Below, piece after piece: positions 1 to 8,897 of a stretch of 64,000 nucleotides of DNA; positions within the stretch are counted from its first letter, which is position 1, and every line of letters starts with the position of its first letter. The stretch comes from Chloroflexota bacterium. Lineage in GTDB: Bacteria > Chloroflexota > Anaerolineae > UBA7937 > B3-Chlor. A program made the translations under genes and the position numbers. Below the pieces are notes generated by a model. It searched no databases. It was not told the DNA's origin and saw only the letters and a program-made list of their open reading frames with translations. Location of the stretch: NCBI GenBank assembly GCA_030613785.1, contig JAUWLF010000002.1:49553-113552 (forward strand). The letters are read 5' to 3'.

Positions 1-300
1 TGCCAGCATGCTTTTCCACTGAAGCTGCTCGAATACATGGCCTGTGAAAAGCCTGTTATCTCGACACCCGTCGCTGGAGTGAAGGAGGTTGTCGCAGACC
101 GAGTGCTGTACGCCTCAAATAGTGAGGAACTCGCCGAGCGCATCAGGAAGCTATACCGAGATGAGGACCTGCGGCGCAGGCTGGGCACGGCGGGCAGACG
201 CTTCGTGGCCCAGAAATACACCTGGAAGCTGGCATGCAGATTGCTTGAGGACACACTAGTCGAGACGGCAGGGCATCGATCACAGAGCCGTGACGTCTGA
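1..300 (+). CDS. GT4 glycosyltransferase, C-terminal part (cut by window edge)
   Basis: The reading frame is open from the first base, so only the last 99 residues are present. The stretch FPLKLLEYMACEKPV is the E-x7-E type donor-sugar-binding region of GT-B fold family 4 glycosyltransferases, and the end (DLRRRLGTAGRRFV followed by YTWK) is the usual C-terminal helix of these enzymes. It would transfer a sugar from a nucleotide-sugar donor at the cytoplasmic face of the membrane. It begins a long same-strand run of glycan genes. The acceptor and sugar cannot be read from this fragment. Confidence 0.85.
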   Translation, partial: CQHAFPLKLLEYMACEKPVISTPVAGVKEVVADRVLYASNSEELAERIRKLYRDEDLRRRLGTAGRRFVAQKYTWKLACRLLEDTLVETAGHRSQSRDV

Positions 301-320
301 GACTTGGGAATGGACGCGAA

Positions 321-1442
321 TTGAATAGAATAGGACTGAAGGACACCGCAGCCAAAGCGTCGAAGATGTTGCTGAGAAGGCCGAACCCCAGCCAGATCTT
401 GTGGATCAATTTCGCGGTGACTTACCTCTGTAACAGCAGATGCAGAATGTGCCGCATTTGGGAGAAGTACCGGCAAGGCCCGAGCCTTCTTGAAGAGGAA
501 CTGTCGTTGTCAGAGATAGAGAGCCTGTTATCGTCGAAGTACTTGCAGAATCTCGAAGGGATTGGCTTCACGGGCGGAGAACCCTTCCTCAGGAGGGACT
601 TTGTAGACCTCGCCGGCCTCTTCATCGAACGATACCCCGATGCCTTTGTCAGCATCGCTACCAATGGCCTCAGCCCAGGGCTGATAGTCAAGAGGACGAA
701 AGAGATCATCAACAGGTATCGTCCAAAATCGCTCGGCTTGTCCATCTCGCTGGACGGTATGGCCGGAAACCACGATAGAATCAGAGGGGTCAAAGGGGCG
801 TATGAGAGGGTGCTGCAAACGCTCAAAACACTACAGGAAGAAACGGACATCAACCTGGGATTCGATTTTACCATCACCCCCTGGAACTGGGAAGACTTGT
901 GGAGCGCGTACGAGTTGTCAAAGGAATTCGGGATTAAGTTCATAGCGGGGTTTGCCCACAACAGTGATTTCTACTACGGCAATACAGAGATAGTTTTTGA
1001 TTGGCACGACGCCCTGGACGAGGCCGCACACATAGTGCAAAAGGTGGCCAGGGATAGGGCAGCCACCGAACCTCTGCTGGACAAGTTGATCAATCCTTAT
1101 GCTTGTTTCATGACCAAAGCTCCAGAGTATGAAGTGAAGAGGAACTCCATGTTCAGGTGCTACTCTGGGGTGCACTCCCTGTTTCTTGATCCCTATGGAG
1201 ATGTATATCCGTGTATCATGCTTGACGAGAAGCTCGGGAATGTAAGAAGCGAGCCCTTCGGTCAACTATGGTTATCGTCGAGGGCCGCGCAGATAAGGGA
1301 CTACATTGAGCAAGACCAATGTCACTGTTGGGTTGCCTGCGAGGCGGTTCCCTCATTGCTACGCGGCCTTGGTGTCGCTAGATGGAATGTCATGAACAAG
1401 ATCGTCAAACCGATGGTATCTAGGCCAGACTACCGTGGATGA
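321..1442 (+). CDS. Radical SAM protein with SPASM-like C-terminus
   Basis: A 373-residue radical SAM enzyme. The 4Fe-4S/SAM cluster motif CNSRCRMC (C37, C41, C44) is clear and is followed by a GGEPFLR strand. The C-terminal third has further cysteines (the GDVYPCIML region and CHCWVAC) placed like a SPASM or twitch auxiliary cluster. Such proteins in glycan loci modify sugars, lipids or peptides, but the substrate cannot be assigned here. The first possible start is TTG at 321; an ATG at 366 would still leave the radical SAM domain intact. It lies between glycosyltransferase genes and is probably co-transcribed with them. Confidence 0.85.
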   Translation: MNRIGLKDTAAKASKMLLRRPNPSQILWINFAVTYLCNSRCRMCRIWEKYRQGPSLLEEELSLSEIESLLSSKYLQNLEGIGFTGGEPFLRRDFVDLAGLFIERYPDAFVSIATNGLSPGLIVKRTKEIINRYRPKSLGLSISLDGMAGNHDRIRGVKGAYERVLQTLKTLQEETDINLGFDFTITPWNWEDLWSAYELSKEFGIKFIAGFAHNSDFYYGNTEIVFDWHDALDEAAHIVQKVARDRAATEPLLDKLINPYACFMTKAPEYEVKRNSMFRCYSGVHSLFLDPYGDVYPCIMLDEKLGNVRSEPFGQLWLSSRAAQIRDYIEQDQCHCWVACEAVPSLLRGLGVARWNVMNKIVKPMVSRPDYRG

Positions 1443-1466
1443 CGGGATTGTATTGTTGGCAAAGAC

Positions 1467-2456
1467 ATGAAGATCTGTTTCGTGGGGCATTACACCGCAC
1501 GACCTGACAATACAGGAGACTTAGGTACGAAGCACGTGGGCTTTGAGATAGCCAGAAGGGTGTCCGAGCGCCACCAGACCATCGAGATCAACATCAGGGA
1601 GCCACTCTCCTGGAGGCGAGCTAAGCCGTTCCAGCCACAGATAATCCATTTCATCCTCGGTCCATCCACGTTGGGCCTGCTGGCAGCCAGGCTGTTCACG
1701 CTCTATTGCAGCGAGGCAAGGACGGTGCTGTCCGCGCCAAACCCTGATCTACCGTCATGGAGACTAGGGGCCTTCTTCAGGCCGAACCTGGTATTGGTTC
1801 AGTCGTACGAGTCCGAGAGCACATTCGGGAAGATGGGTTGCAATACTCGATTCGTGCCTAACGGTGTGGATGTGGAGAGGTTCCTCCCGGGATCACCGCT
1901 CACGAAGATGCAACTGAGAGAGAAGTATGCGATCAGGAGAGATGTCTTTGTGATCCTCCATGTAGGCCCCATAATCAAGAGGAGGAATATCGAGTTCTTG
2001 AAGAACGTTCAGGATGCCAATCACCAGGTCATAATCGTCGGCAGGATGCCCGCAGACAAGCAGTTGCACCAAGTGCTCGTCGGCGCGGGATGCATGGTGC
2101 TGACAGATTGCGTGGAGCATATCGAGGAGATGTATGCCCTGTCCGATTGTTACATCTTCCCGACGCCAGCAGCGAACAAGGGGGCCAGCATCGAAATCCC
2201 GCTCTCCGTCCTGGAGGCCATGTCCTGCAATCTACCCGTGATCACAACGAGATTCGGGGCGTTGCCCAGAGCCCTTGAAGAAGGAGGCGGGCTGGTCTTC
2301 GTTGACAGCGAGGACGATCTGTTCCAGGAACTAACGAGAGCGCAACAGGGCCTGGAAGTAAGAACCCGCGACAGAGTCCTGCCTTACGGATGGGATAACG
2401 TCATCGGTTCTCTCGAGGAGATCTACGGCGAGATCGCAGAAACGAGAGCGGCGTGA
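1467..2456 (+). CDS. GT4-type glycosyltransferase
   Basis: A 329-residue GT-B fold glycosyltransferase. The C-terminal half shows RFVPNGVDVERF, the start of the donor domain, then VILHVGP and the nucleotide-sugar motif EIPLSVLEAMSCN. The N-terminal acceptor domain is divergent. Its last four bases overlap the GTG start of the downstream kinase-like gene, so the two are probably translationally coupled. Cytoplasmic sugar transfer onto a growing glycan is the likely role; the sugar is unknown. Confidence 0.82.
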   Translation: MKICFVGHYTARPDNTGDLGTKHVGFEIARRVSERHQTIEINIREPLSWRRAKPFQPQIIHFILGPSTLGLLAARLFTLYCSEARTVLSAPNPDLPSWRLGAFFRPNLVLVQSYESESTFGKMGCNTRFVPNGVDVERFLPGSPLTKMQLREKYAIRRDVFVILHVGPIIKRRNIEFLKNVQDANHQVIIVGRMPADKQLHQVLVGAGCMVLTDCVEHIEEMYALSDCYIFPTPAANKGASIEIPLSVLEAMSCNLPVITTRFGALPRALEEGGGLVFVDSEDDLFQELTRAQQGLEVRTRDRVLPYGWDNVIGSLEEIYGEIAETRAA

Positions 2457-3175
2457 GCGTCGGAGAATTCGACGCTTCAGTAGAACAGCCAACCAGAATG
2501 GCAACAAGCGAGAACTCAAAGGGCATTCTCATATGCTTCGTGGGCATTGACGGCTCGGGCAAGAGCACGTTGGCGAAGGCGCTGGCTGCCAGCCTCGAGG
2601 CCCAGGGTATCCGGTGCAGATACGTGTGGATGGGATTCAATGACTCCTTTACGGTCTTCAGGCCCTTGGTGGCGGTGGCCAAGGCTTCGGTATTCCGCGG
2701 CGAGAGGTACATGGAGCAGTCCACGAAAAAAGGGCGGGTGGTGAAGAGTTCGTTTCTGTCCACCCTCTATCAGTATCTCATGTTGGCTGATTACACATTC
2801 CAGGTTTTCTTCAGAATCCGGCTGCCCCTGGCATTCGGGAGAAACTTGATATGTGATCGCTATATCCACGACTTGATAGTCGCTGTTGGAGTCCTCCTGG
2901 ACTACTCCGCCGACAGGACAATGGCCCTGCTCGACCACTGTCTGGCCTTGCTGCCAGAGCCGGATCTGGTATTCCTGATAGACCTGCCGGAAACCTTGGC
3001 TTACCAGCGCAAGGATGACATAATATCACTCGATTTTCTGTCTGTACGTAGAGATATCTATCTGCAGATGGCGCAACGGTATGGGATGACTATCCTCGAT
3101 GGCAGCGGCGACCCACAGGAACTGGCACAACTGGCGGCGAGGAAAGTACTACAACACATGCCAGGAGAACGCTAA
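2453..3175 (+). CDS. Thymidylate-kinase-like P-loop kinase in glycan cluster
   Basis: A 240-residue protein with a P-loop FVGIDGSGKST near residues 27-37 and a DRY motif (CDRYIHD), both typical of the thymidylate kinase family. GTG at 2453 gives a 4 bp overlap with the preceding glycosyltransferase; ATG at 2498 is an alternative that keeps the P-loop. The length and the bulky insert after the P-loop differ from the compact 205-215 residue housekeeping Tmk. Homologues of this sort occur in polysaccharide clusters, where they may supply dTDP-sugar precursors or phosphorylate a sugar or lipid. That role is inference. Confidence 0.75.
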   Translation: MSVGEFDASVEQPTRMATSENSKGILICFVGIDGSGKSTLAKALAASLEAQGIRCRYVWMGFNDSFTVFRPLVAVAKASVFRGERYMEQSTKKGRVVKSSFLSTLYQYLMLADYTFQVFFRIRLPLAFGRNLICDRYIHDLIVAVGVLLDYSADRTMALLDHCLALLPEPDLVFLIDLPETLAYQRKDDIISLDFLSVRRDIYLQMAQRYGMTILDGSGDPQELAQLAARKVLQHMPGER

Positions 3176-4696
3176 GTGAAGAAGGTCTTGCTGATCGGCA
3201 TAGATTCCCTGGATCCCAAGCTGCTACTAAAGTTCGCCGCTGACCTACCCAACTTCACCAGATTGCGGCAGGTCAGCCCTGAGATGAAGCTGAAATCCAT
3301 CTTCCCCCCCGACTCGATCCCCGCCTGGATCAGCATCCATACGGGATTGAACCCAGCAAGACATGGCTTGATCTACGTCTTCGACATCTTCGAGAGCCAG
3401 TGGCAAGACATCCTCAACATAGATCTGGATGTCTTTCGAGGCCGGACTTTCTGGGACTACGCCAGCAATAGTGGCAAGAAGGTCTGTGTGTTTTTCCCAT
3501 TTGTGGCCTTTCCGCCCTGGCAGGTCAACGGCATAATGATCAGCCAGGCGATGAGTGAACGGCGACTGGATGGTGGCTCGCCGTGGCAGACAGAGAGGGA
3601 AATCGGCACCTATCCTGCTGACGCGGCGGCTCAATTTGGGATATCCCGCTTCAGGAGATCGGTGTCTGGAAAACACCCTGGCGAGAGGAATCTGAAAGCG
3701 CGCACCGAGGAGGACCAACAGGTGATGCTTCACAGGGCCCGACTGGGACTGGAAATCTCCCAGTCCGTTGAGTGGGACCTCTTCTTTATCTTTTTCGGCT
3801 CGCTGGATGGCATCCAGCACGCGCTATGGCGATACGGCGATCACAACGACCCCACCTACCCAGGTCCGAACCCCTTACAGGACTTGATAAGAGAGTCCTA
3901 CAAAGTACTAGACAGAATCGTCGGGGAGTTCATGAGCCTCCATCCTGACGTCACCACCATTGTGATGAGCGACCACGGACACGGGATGCGACCACCCGTG
4001 ACCGTGAGCATCAACGAGTTCCTGCGACAAAGGGGTTTCCTGTTTTCCAAGGGTCACCGGCTCAATCCGTTGCCCAGAGCGATGGAGGGCCTGAAGCGCC
4101 AGGTGTTGGATTTCGTCCATCAAAGGGAACTGGACTATTGGCTGCTCAAGGTGAGCAAGATGAAGTTGCTTTCCTCCGCCAGCAAGGACGTGTACATGTC
4201 CACGGCCAGCATTGACATGGAGCGAACCGTAGCCTATCTCTCCTCCTTCGCAGGCCCCAAGTCGTATTCTCACGGGGGGATAGAGATCAAAAGGGAGAAC
4301 CTGAACGGCATCGGCTATGAGGAACTGCGTGACAGACTGATCGAAGAGCTCGCGAACATCGAGGAGCCACAGACTGGGGAAGAGTTGATGGAGTGGATCT
4401 GCAGGCGAGAGGAGTTGTATTCAGGGCCCCATATCTCACACTTTCCCGACATCGTCTTTGAGTTGAAGGAAGGCTACGGGGTCTACTGGGGCATCCATAC
4501 GCCTCTCATCGGCACAGCTTATGAGCACAACCTCGCCTCAGGCGGGCACAAGAAGGACGCAGTATTCCTGATCTCTGGTTCATCCAGGGAACCCACGACA
4601 CAGGAAATGGGCCTGATGGATGTCTCCCCCACGATATTGGACTTGTTGGGCGTAGAGGGCGAGTTCGGCTTTGACGGCGCGAGCATCTTTGCGTAA
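3176..4696 (+). CDS. Alkaline phosphatase superfamily (type I phosphodiesterase/nucleotide pyrophosphatase-like) protein
   Basis: A 506-residue enzyme starting at GTG directly after the upstream stop, with AGGAGA upstream. Superfamily metal-site motifs are in order: GIDSLD at the N-terminus, the nucleophile region IPAWISIHTG with PARHG, SDHGHG in the middle, and a late histidine-bearing segment around ASGGHKK. No signal peptide is evident, so it probably acts in the cytoplasm. Relatives with this layout in glycan loci are annotated as phosphodiesterases or phosphoglycerol/nucleotide-sugar hydrolases; the exact substrate is unknown. Confidence 0.82.
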   Translation: MKKVLLIGIDSLDPKLLLKFAADLPNFTRLRQVSPEMKLKSIFPPDSIPAWISIHTGLNPARHGLIYVFDIFESQWQDILNIDLDVFRGRTFWDYASNSGKKVCVFFPFVAFPPWQVNGIMISQAMSERRLDGGSPWQTEREIGTYPADAAAQFGISRFRRSVSGKHPGERNLKARTEEDQQVMLHRARLGLEISQSVEWDLFFIFFGSLDGIQHALWRYGDHNDPTYPGPNPLQDLIRESYKVLDRIVGEFMSLHPDVTTIVMSDHGHGMRPPVTVSINEFLRQRGFLFSKGHRLNPLPRAMEGLKRQVLDFVHQRELDYWLLKVSKMKLLSSASKDVYMSTASIDMERTVAYLSSFAGPKSYSHGGIEIKRENLNGIGYEELRDRLIEELANIEEPQTGEELMEWICRREELYSGPHISHFPDIVFELKEGYGVYWGIHTPLIGTAYEHNLASGGHKKDAVFLISGSSREPTTQEMGLMDVSPTILDLLGVEGEFGFDGASIFA

Positions 4697-4708
4697 AGGA
4701 GTGTTTGG

Positions 4709-6496
4709 TTGAAGGCTGGGCAAGGCAAGCACAGAGGACTGAAGATAGTAAGTTGCATCTGCTTCCTATTGATCGTTGTGGCGCTTATCCTGATTGATGG
4801 GAACTCACCTGCCATAGGGTACGAGCTATCTGTCTACGAGAGCCTGCCGCCGTTGACATGGATCTGCCTGATCGCCGCGCTCGCCGGCGGAACGGGCGTG
4901 ATAGTCCACCAGGCCTTTGCTGGCCGCAAGAGCGAATATTGGCTCCTCGGGTTCTTCATACTAATGTTCAGTATCTCAATTGTTCTTTTGCTACCTGCTT
5001 TCAAGGGTTATCACCTGTACGGTTCCGCTGATACCGCGGCCCACGCCATGTTCGCAGATGTTGTCGTCTCGAAAGGTCACTTCCACCGAGGTAACAGCTA
5101 TCCTATGATCCACATCCTGACGGCGGAACTTGCGGAGCTCTCCAGTGCGCGACCTGAGGCCATAAACAAATACATTCCTGCGTTGTTCACCCTTCTGTTT
5201 ATTCTCTTTAGCTATCTTCTGGCTCGAAGCGTGATGCCCAAGAAGGGTCAGGCGCTGTTGGCGGCAGCCACCACCGCTCTGTTCTTCAACTACTACCATG
5301 TGTGTGTCTACCCTCAGACCTTGTCGATCATGTTGCTCCCCATGGTATTCTATCTCTATTTCGAGGGCTTCCGGACTTCCTCGGTATCATTCAAGGTCGT
5401 TTTTGTGATAGTCTTGTTGCTGTTTTCCTATTTTCATCCGGCCACAGCGGCAGCGTTGATCGTCAGCTTCCTGGCCGCCGAGGCAGCGAAGCTGATCTGG
5501 AGGCTGAGGATGGGGGCGCGACCTGCGGTCGCCAGCAAAGGGCTGGACCGCATCACCTTGGAGCCCACGCTCATTTCCTCTATCACCTTCCTGACCTGGA
5601 TCTCATCCGCCGAGATATTCGGGACAACCATTCGCAGAAGCCTATTCTGGCTGCGGGGTGAAATAGATCGAGTCCCTCACGTAGAAATCCTGGAGAAAAC
5701 CTTGGAAGAACAGCACTTGGATATCCTCCACCAGGTAGAGCTCGTCCTGAAGATGTATGGAGACAACTTGATATACCTGGCCCTCTCTGCAATCGCGCTG
5801 CTGATTATCGGCTGGGGATTCTGGCGCCGTCGCGATGAGCTCAAGCATCTCTTTACACTGTCCATGCCCTTCCTGGTGAGCGGACCCGTGTGGGTCCTGA
5901 TTTTCTTCGCCACCTTGCGGGTGACTGTGGGCAGGCTACTGGGCGCCAACACCATGATGTGGGCCACCCCTGTGTTCGCCGCCTTTGCTCTACACGAGAT
6001 GTTCGCAAGGTGGAGAAGAGCAGGTGTTTTGGTCGTGACATCCATCTTGATCTGCGCCTCGGTGGTGGGCATATTCGCCGTCTATCAGTCTCCCTATATC
6101 CTGCAGGTAAGCTGGCAGGTGACTGGTCAGGATATTGAGGGCTCGCGGTGGTTCAACACCAATGCCCAGCTCCTAGGAAAGGACTGGTTCGCCAGTCTAG
6201 GCGGCCCCGCTGCATACAGGGTGGCAGGCAGGATTAGCTTACCCGAGCACTTTGGATATGGACAGAGGCAGACGGTGGGGGCCTCCTTGAGATGGAGCAC
6301 CTACCTGGTAGTTGGAAGGCGTTTCATATTGGGCAGTGCTCATCCGACCCTTGCCAGGGCTACGACTTCCTCGCCCGACCTGTTCACAACCGGGTTCAGC
6401 CCAGCCGACTTCGAACGCCTGGTGTTGGATCCCACTGTCAACCGACTATACTCGAACGGCGAACTGGACGTGTTCTGGATCACGGCTGAGAGATAG
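4709..6496 (+). CDS. Multi-spanning membrane protein, probable GT-C-like glycosyltransferase
   Basis: A 595-residue integral membrane protein with about eleven hydrophobic segments. The TTG start is supported by AAAGGAG about eight bases upstream. After two N-terminal segments a luminal-type loop contains GSADTAAHAMFAD, an acidic motif placed as in polyprenyl-phosphate-dependent GT-C enzymes. A soluble loop precedes the last segments, and the C-terminus is extracytoplasmic in character. It sits between the phosphatase-like gene and another glycosyltransferase. A role in lipid-linked sugar transfer is likely, though a flippase or polymerase cannot be excluded. Confidence 0.65.
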   Translation: MKAGQGKHRGLKIVSCICFLLIVVALILIDGNSPAIGYELSVYESLPPLTWICLIAALAGGTGVIVHQAFAGRKSEYWLLGFFILMFSISIVLLLPAFKGYHLYGSADTAAHAMFADVVVSKGHFHRGNSYPMIHILTAELAELSSARPEAINKYIPALFTLLFILFSYLLARSVMPKKGQALLAAATTALFFNYYHVCVYPQTLSIMLLPMVFYLYFEGFRTSSVSFKVVFVIVLLLFSYFHPATAAALIVSFLAAEAAKLIWRLRMGARPAVASKGLDRITLEPTLISSITFLTWISSAEIFGTTIRRSLFWLRGEIDRVPHVEILEKTLEEQHLDILHQVELVLKMYGDNLIYLALSAIALLIIGWGFWRRRDELKHLFTLSMPFLVSGPVWVLIFFATLRVTVGRLLGANTMMWATPVFAAFALHEMFARWRRAGVLVVTSILICASVVGIFAVYQSPYILQVSWQVTGQDIEGSRWFNTNAQLLGKDWFASLGGPAAYRVAGRISLPEHFGYGQRQTVGASLRWSTYLVVGRRFILGSAHPTLARATTSSPDLFTTGFSPADFERLVLDPTVNRLYSNGELDVFWITAER

Positions 6497-6500
6497 GAAC

Positions 6501-7547
6501 ATGAGGGTAGCCCTGGTGGCGGATACCTTCTCGGTGGAGAAAGGGACAGGGATTGCGAGATACAGTCGGGAGATGTTGGCGGGATTGACCAGCAAGGGAT
6601 TGCATGTCGAAGCGATAGCTCCCAAACCTCCTAACCTGCCTCTTGGCATGGCCATCAATCACGCACTCAAAATGCCCTACCTCGTTCGAAGCAAGGCAGA
6701 TCATCTTGATCTCATACACGCGACAAGCCCCATCACCGCGCTTGCTTTCCCTCTGCTTAGTAAGCCAAGAGTGGTCACCTACTGGGATCTGGTCTCTTTG
6801 CTCTGTGACAATACGAGCAGTGCCTCTCACACGAGATTCTTTGCGCCCCTCTTTCTTCGCATTGGCAAGTTCGCAGATGCGATCATTGCTTCTTCATCTC
6901 AGACGAAAGAGGAGATGATTGCTCACCTGGGAATTCCCGGCGACAAAATCACGGTCATCAATCCCGGCATCGCCGAGATGTTCAGGCCTATGAATGTTGA
7001 CTCTCGAGACGAATTCGTCATCGGCTATGTGGGCGCTTTGAACCGCAGGAAGGGCATAGATTACCTGCTGAGGGCTCTCCACGCATTGCAGGATAAGCAG
7101 CTCAAGCTCCCAGTCAAGCTTGTCCTCTGCGGCGCCAAAGACGTGGAGTATCGTGCCCTGGTGAGGCTGGCTACCGACCTCAGGGTGGATGAACACGTAG
7201 AATTTAGGGGTTTTGTGGCGGGGGAGGGATTGGTAAGAGCGTATAATTCCTTCGATCTCTTCGTCCTTCCCAGCGAGTGGGAAGGGTTCGGTTTCCCCAT
7301 CCTCGAGGCCCAAAGGTGTGGGGTGCCGGTGATTATCAGAGAGGACGCACACATCCCACCAGAGGTGTCGATGTGCTGCTTGAAAGCCACCTCAGAGCAG
7401 GATATGGCCGACAAGATCTATCAGCTTCTCATGGATGAGAGCCTCAGGCAAACGATCATAGAGCAAGGATTCGAGTACAGCCAGCAGTTCACCTGGGAAA
7501 GAACTGTGCAGGAAACCCTGAAGGTGTATGAGGAGGCTATGTCTTAG
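6501..7547 (+). CDS. GT4 glycosyltransferase
   Basis: A 348-residue GT-B fold enzyme. The frame stays open upstream, but ATG 6501 starts the typical MRVALVADTF N-terminus just after the previous stop. The donor domain begins at GYVGALNRRKG and contains SEWEGFGFPILEAQRCG, the E-x7-E nucleotide-sugar motif. GTGIARYSREM is the glycine-rich acceptor loop of mannosyl/glucosyl GT4 enzymes. It is the last gene before an intergenic region carrying a GC-rich palindromic repeat and the promoter of the exporter operon. Confidence 0.87.
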   Translation: MRVALVADTFSVEKGTGIARYSREMLAGLTSKGLHVEAIAPKPPNLPLGMAINHALKMPYLVRSKADHLDLIHATSPITALAFPLLSKPRVVTYWDLVSLLCDNTSSASHTRFFAPLFLRIGKFADAIIASSSQTKEEMIAHLGIPGDKITVINPGIAEMFRPMNVDSRDEFVIGYVGALNRRKGIDYLLRALHALQDKQLKLPVKLVLCGAKDVEYRALVRLATDLRVDEHVEFRGFVAGEGLVRAYNSFDLFVLPSEWEGFGFPILEAQRCGVPVIIREDAHIPPEVSMCCLKATSEQDMADKIYQLLMDESLRQTIIEQGFEYSQQFTWERTVQETLKVYEEAMS

Positions 7548-7627
7548 ATGCCGCCGTTCTACAGCCATATGGTCCGCCTGGTTTCGAGAGGCTGAGAGGA
7601 TGTGGCAAACGTCCTGGAGAGGTAGCG

Positions 7628-7721
7628 CCCTCCCCCTGAATGGGGGAGGGATGGGGTGGGGGTGAACGATGCAAGCAGTAAGCCTGTCACCCTCCCCCAG
7701 CCCCTCCCGGCGAGGGAGGGG
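7628..7721. repeat. GC-rich double-hairpin palindromic repeat
   Basis: Two perfect small hairpins face each other: CCCTCCCCC/GGGGGAGGG around TGAAT (7628-7650) and CCCCTCCC/GGGAGGGG around GGCGA (7701-7721). The arms between them (about 7648-7664 and 7688-7704) are also roughly complementary, so the whole unit can fold as one cruciform. This layout is that of dispersed palindromic or MITE-like repeats. It could also act as a transcription terminator for the glycosyltransferase operon, although no U-tract follows. Confidence 0.7.
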
Positions 7722-7871
7722 AGCGAAAAGACCAGCTTTTTTCCAATAGTTGTCAAATGCACCGTGAGTAGGCTGGAGGCCGTACCTGTCCTGAGCCAAG
7801 ACGAAGGATCGAAGGGTGCAGTCCAGCGGCAGCCTCGAGAAGCGTTTTTCGACACTCTCGAGCTGAGGCAT

Positions 7872-7900
7872 TTGAATTTGGCTGCCTTTGGGTGTATGAT
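7872..7900 (+). promoter_or_regulatory. Sigma-70-type promoter for the ABC exporter operon
   Basis: TTGAAT (-35) and TATGAT (-10) are separated by exactly 17 bases. Transcription would start near 7907, about 80 bases before the ATG of the permease gene. No competing gene overlaps. Confidence 0.6.
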
Positions 7901-7989
7901 TGACCCGTCACTGAACACCGCGACCATTTGTCGCCATGCAGTGAGCGACATTGCCGGGCAGGGAGCTATGGGAGATTTGAGAGGTCAGG

Positions 7990-8862
7990 ATGGCGACGAG
8001 CATTGATAGCAAGTCGGAACTCTCAGCCATTCCGACGGCTGAGGAAATACCCACCATACTGATCCGCCCGTCACGGGGCTGGGTCTCGCTCAATTTGCGA
8101 GACCTGTGGCAGTATCGCGAACTCCTCTACTTCCTCACCTGGCGTGACATCAAGGTGCGGTACAAGCAGACGGTTCTGGGAGCGGCCTGGGCGGTACTTC
8201 AACCCTTTCTCACGATGGTAGTGTTCAGCATCTTCTTCGGAAGGCTGGCCCAGATCCCCTCAGACGGGATTCCCTATCCCATCTTCGCCTACTGCGCGCT
8301 GGTCCCCTGGAGCTATTTTGCCGGGTCGTTGGACCGGGCTGGCAACAGCCTCGTGGGCAGCGCCAACTTGATCACCAAAGTGTACTTCCCGCGGTTGGCC
8401 ATCCCCATGTCGGCAGTGTTGGCAGGCTTGCTGGATTTTGCCATCGCTTTTGTTGTGTTGTTGGGTATGATGTTCTATTACGGCATCGTCCCCACGGCAG
8501 CCATCTTGACACTGCCTCTGTTCTTGCTGTTGGCCATTGCGACGGCCCTGGCCGTGGGCCTCTGGCTGTCGGCGCTCAACGTGCAGTATCGAGACGTGCG
8601 CTACACGATCCCCTTCCTCACCCAGTTCTGGCTCTTTGCCACGCCCATCGCCTACCCCAGCAGCCTGGTGCCGGAACGCTGGCGAGCCTTGTATGGGCTG
8701 AACCCCATGGCCGGAGTGGTGGAGGGGTTCCGTTGGGCCTTGTTGGGCAAGGAACCACCCGGTCCACTCATGGCCGTTTCCGTAGTGGTTGTGATCCTGC
8801 TGCTCATCGGCGGACTGTACTACTTCCGCCGCATGGAGAAGACCTTTGCGGACGTGGTCTGA
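7990..8862 (+). CDS. ABC-2 type polysaccharide export permease (Wzm-like)
   Basis: A 290-residue membrane protein. The cytoplasmic N-terminus ends in RYKQTVLGAAWAVLQPF, the signature of ABC-2 permeases for O-antigen, teichoic acid and capsule export. About six transmembrane segments follow, including the LNVQYRDVRYTIPFL region. It pairs with the Wzt-like ATPase at 9297; together they would move a lipid-linked glycan across the inner membrane. An AGAGG sequence precedes the ATG. Unusually, a small S23 gene lies between this gene and its ATPase partner. Confidence 0.88.
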   Translation: MATSIDSKSELSAIPTAEEIPTILIRPSRGWVSLNLRDLWQYRELLYFLTWRDIKVRYKQTVLGAAWAVLQPFLTMVVFSIFFGRLAQIPSDGIPYPIFAYCALVPWSYFAGSLDRAGNSLVGSANLITKVYFPRLAIPMSAVLAGLLDFAIAFVVLLGMMFYYGIVPTAAILTLPLFLLLAIATALAVGLWLSALNVQYRDVRYTIPFLTQFWLFATPIAYPSSLVPERWRALYGLNPMAGVVEGFRWALLGKEPPGPLMAVSVVVVILLLIGGLYYFRRMEKTFADVV

Positions 8863-8897
8863 TTTCGAATTTCGAAACTCGAATTGGGAATTTGCCT

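Larger units (their letters stand above)
7548..7989. other. Intergenic region before the ABC exporter
   Basis: No convincing gene is seen in these 442 bases. The open frames here are short, lack ribosome binding sites and are made largely of the GC-rich palindrome. The region holds the double hairpin repeat at 7628-7721 and a good sigma-70 promoter at 7872-7900. Confidence 0.6.

Noticed and set aside
7656..8006. Open frame of 116 codons upstream of the exporter permease
   Set aside because: It runs through the GC-rich palindrome, has no ribosome binding site and overlaps the good promoter at 7,872 and the start of the permease gene.
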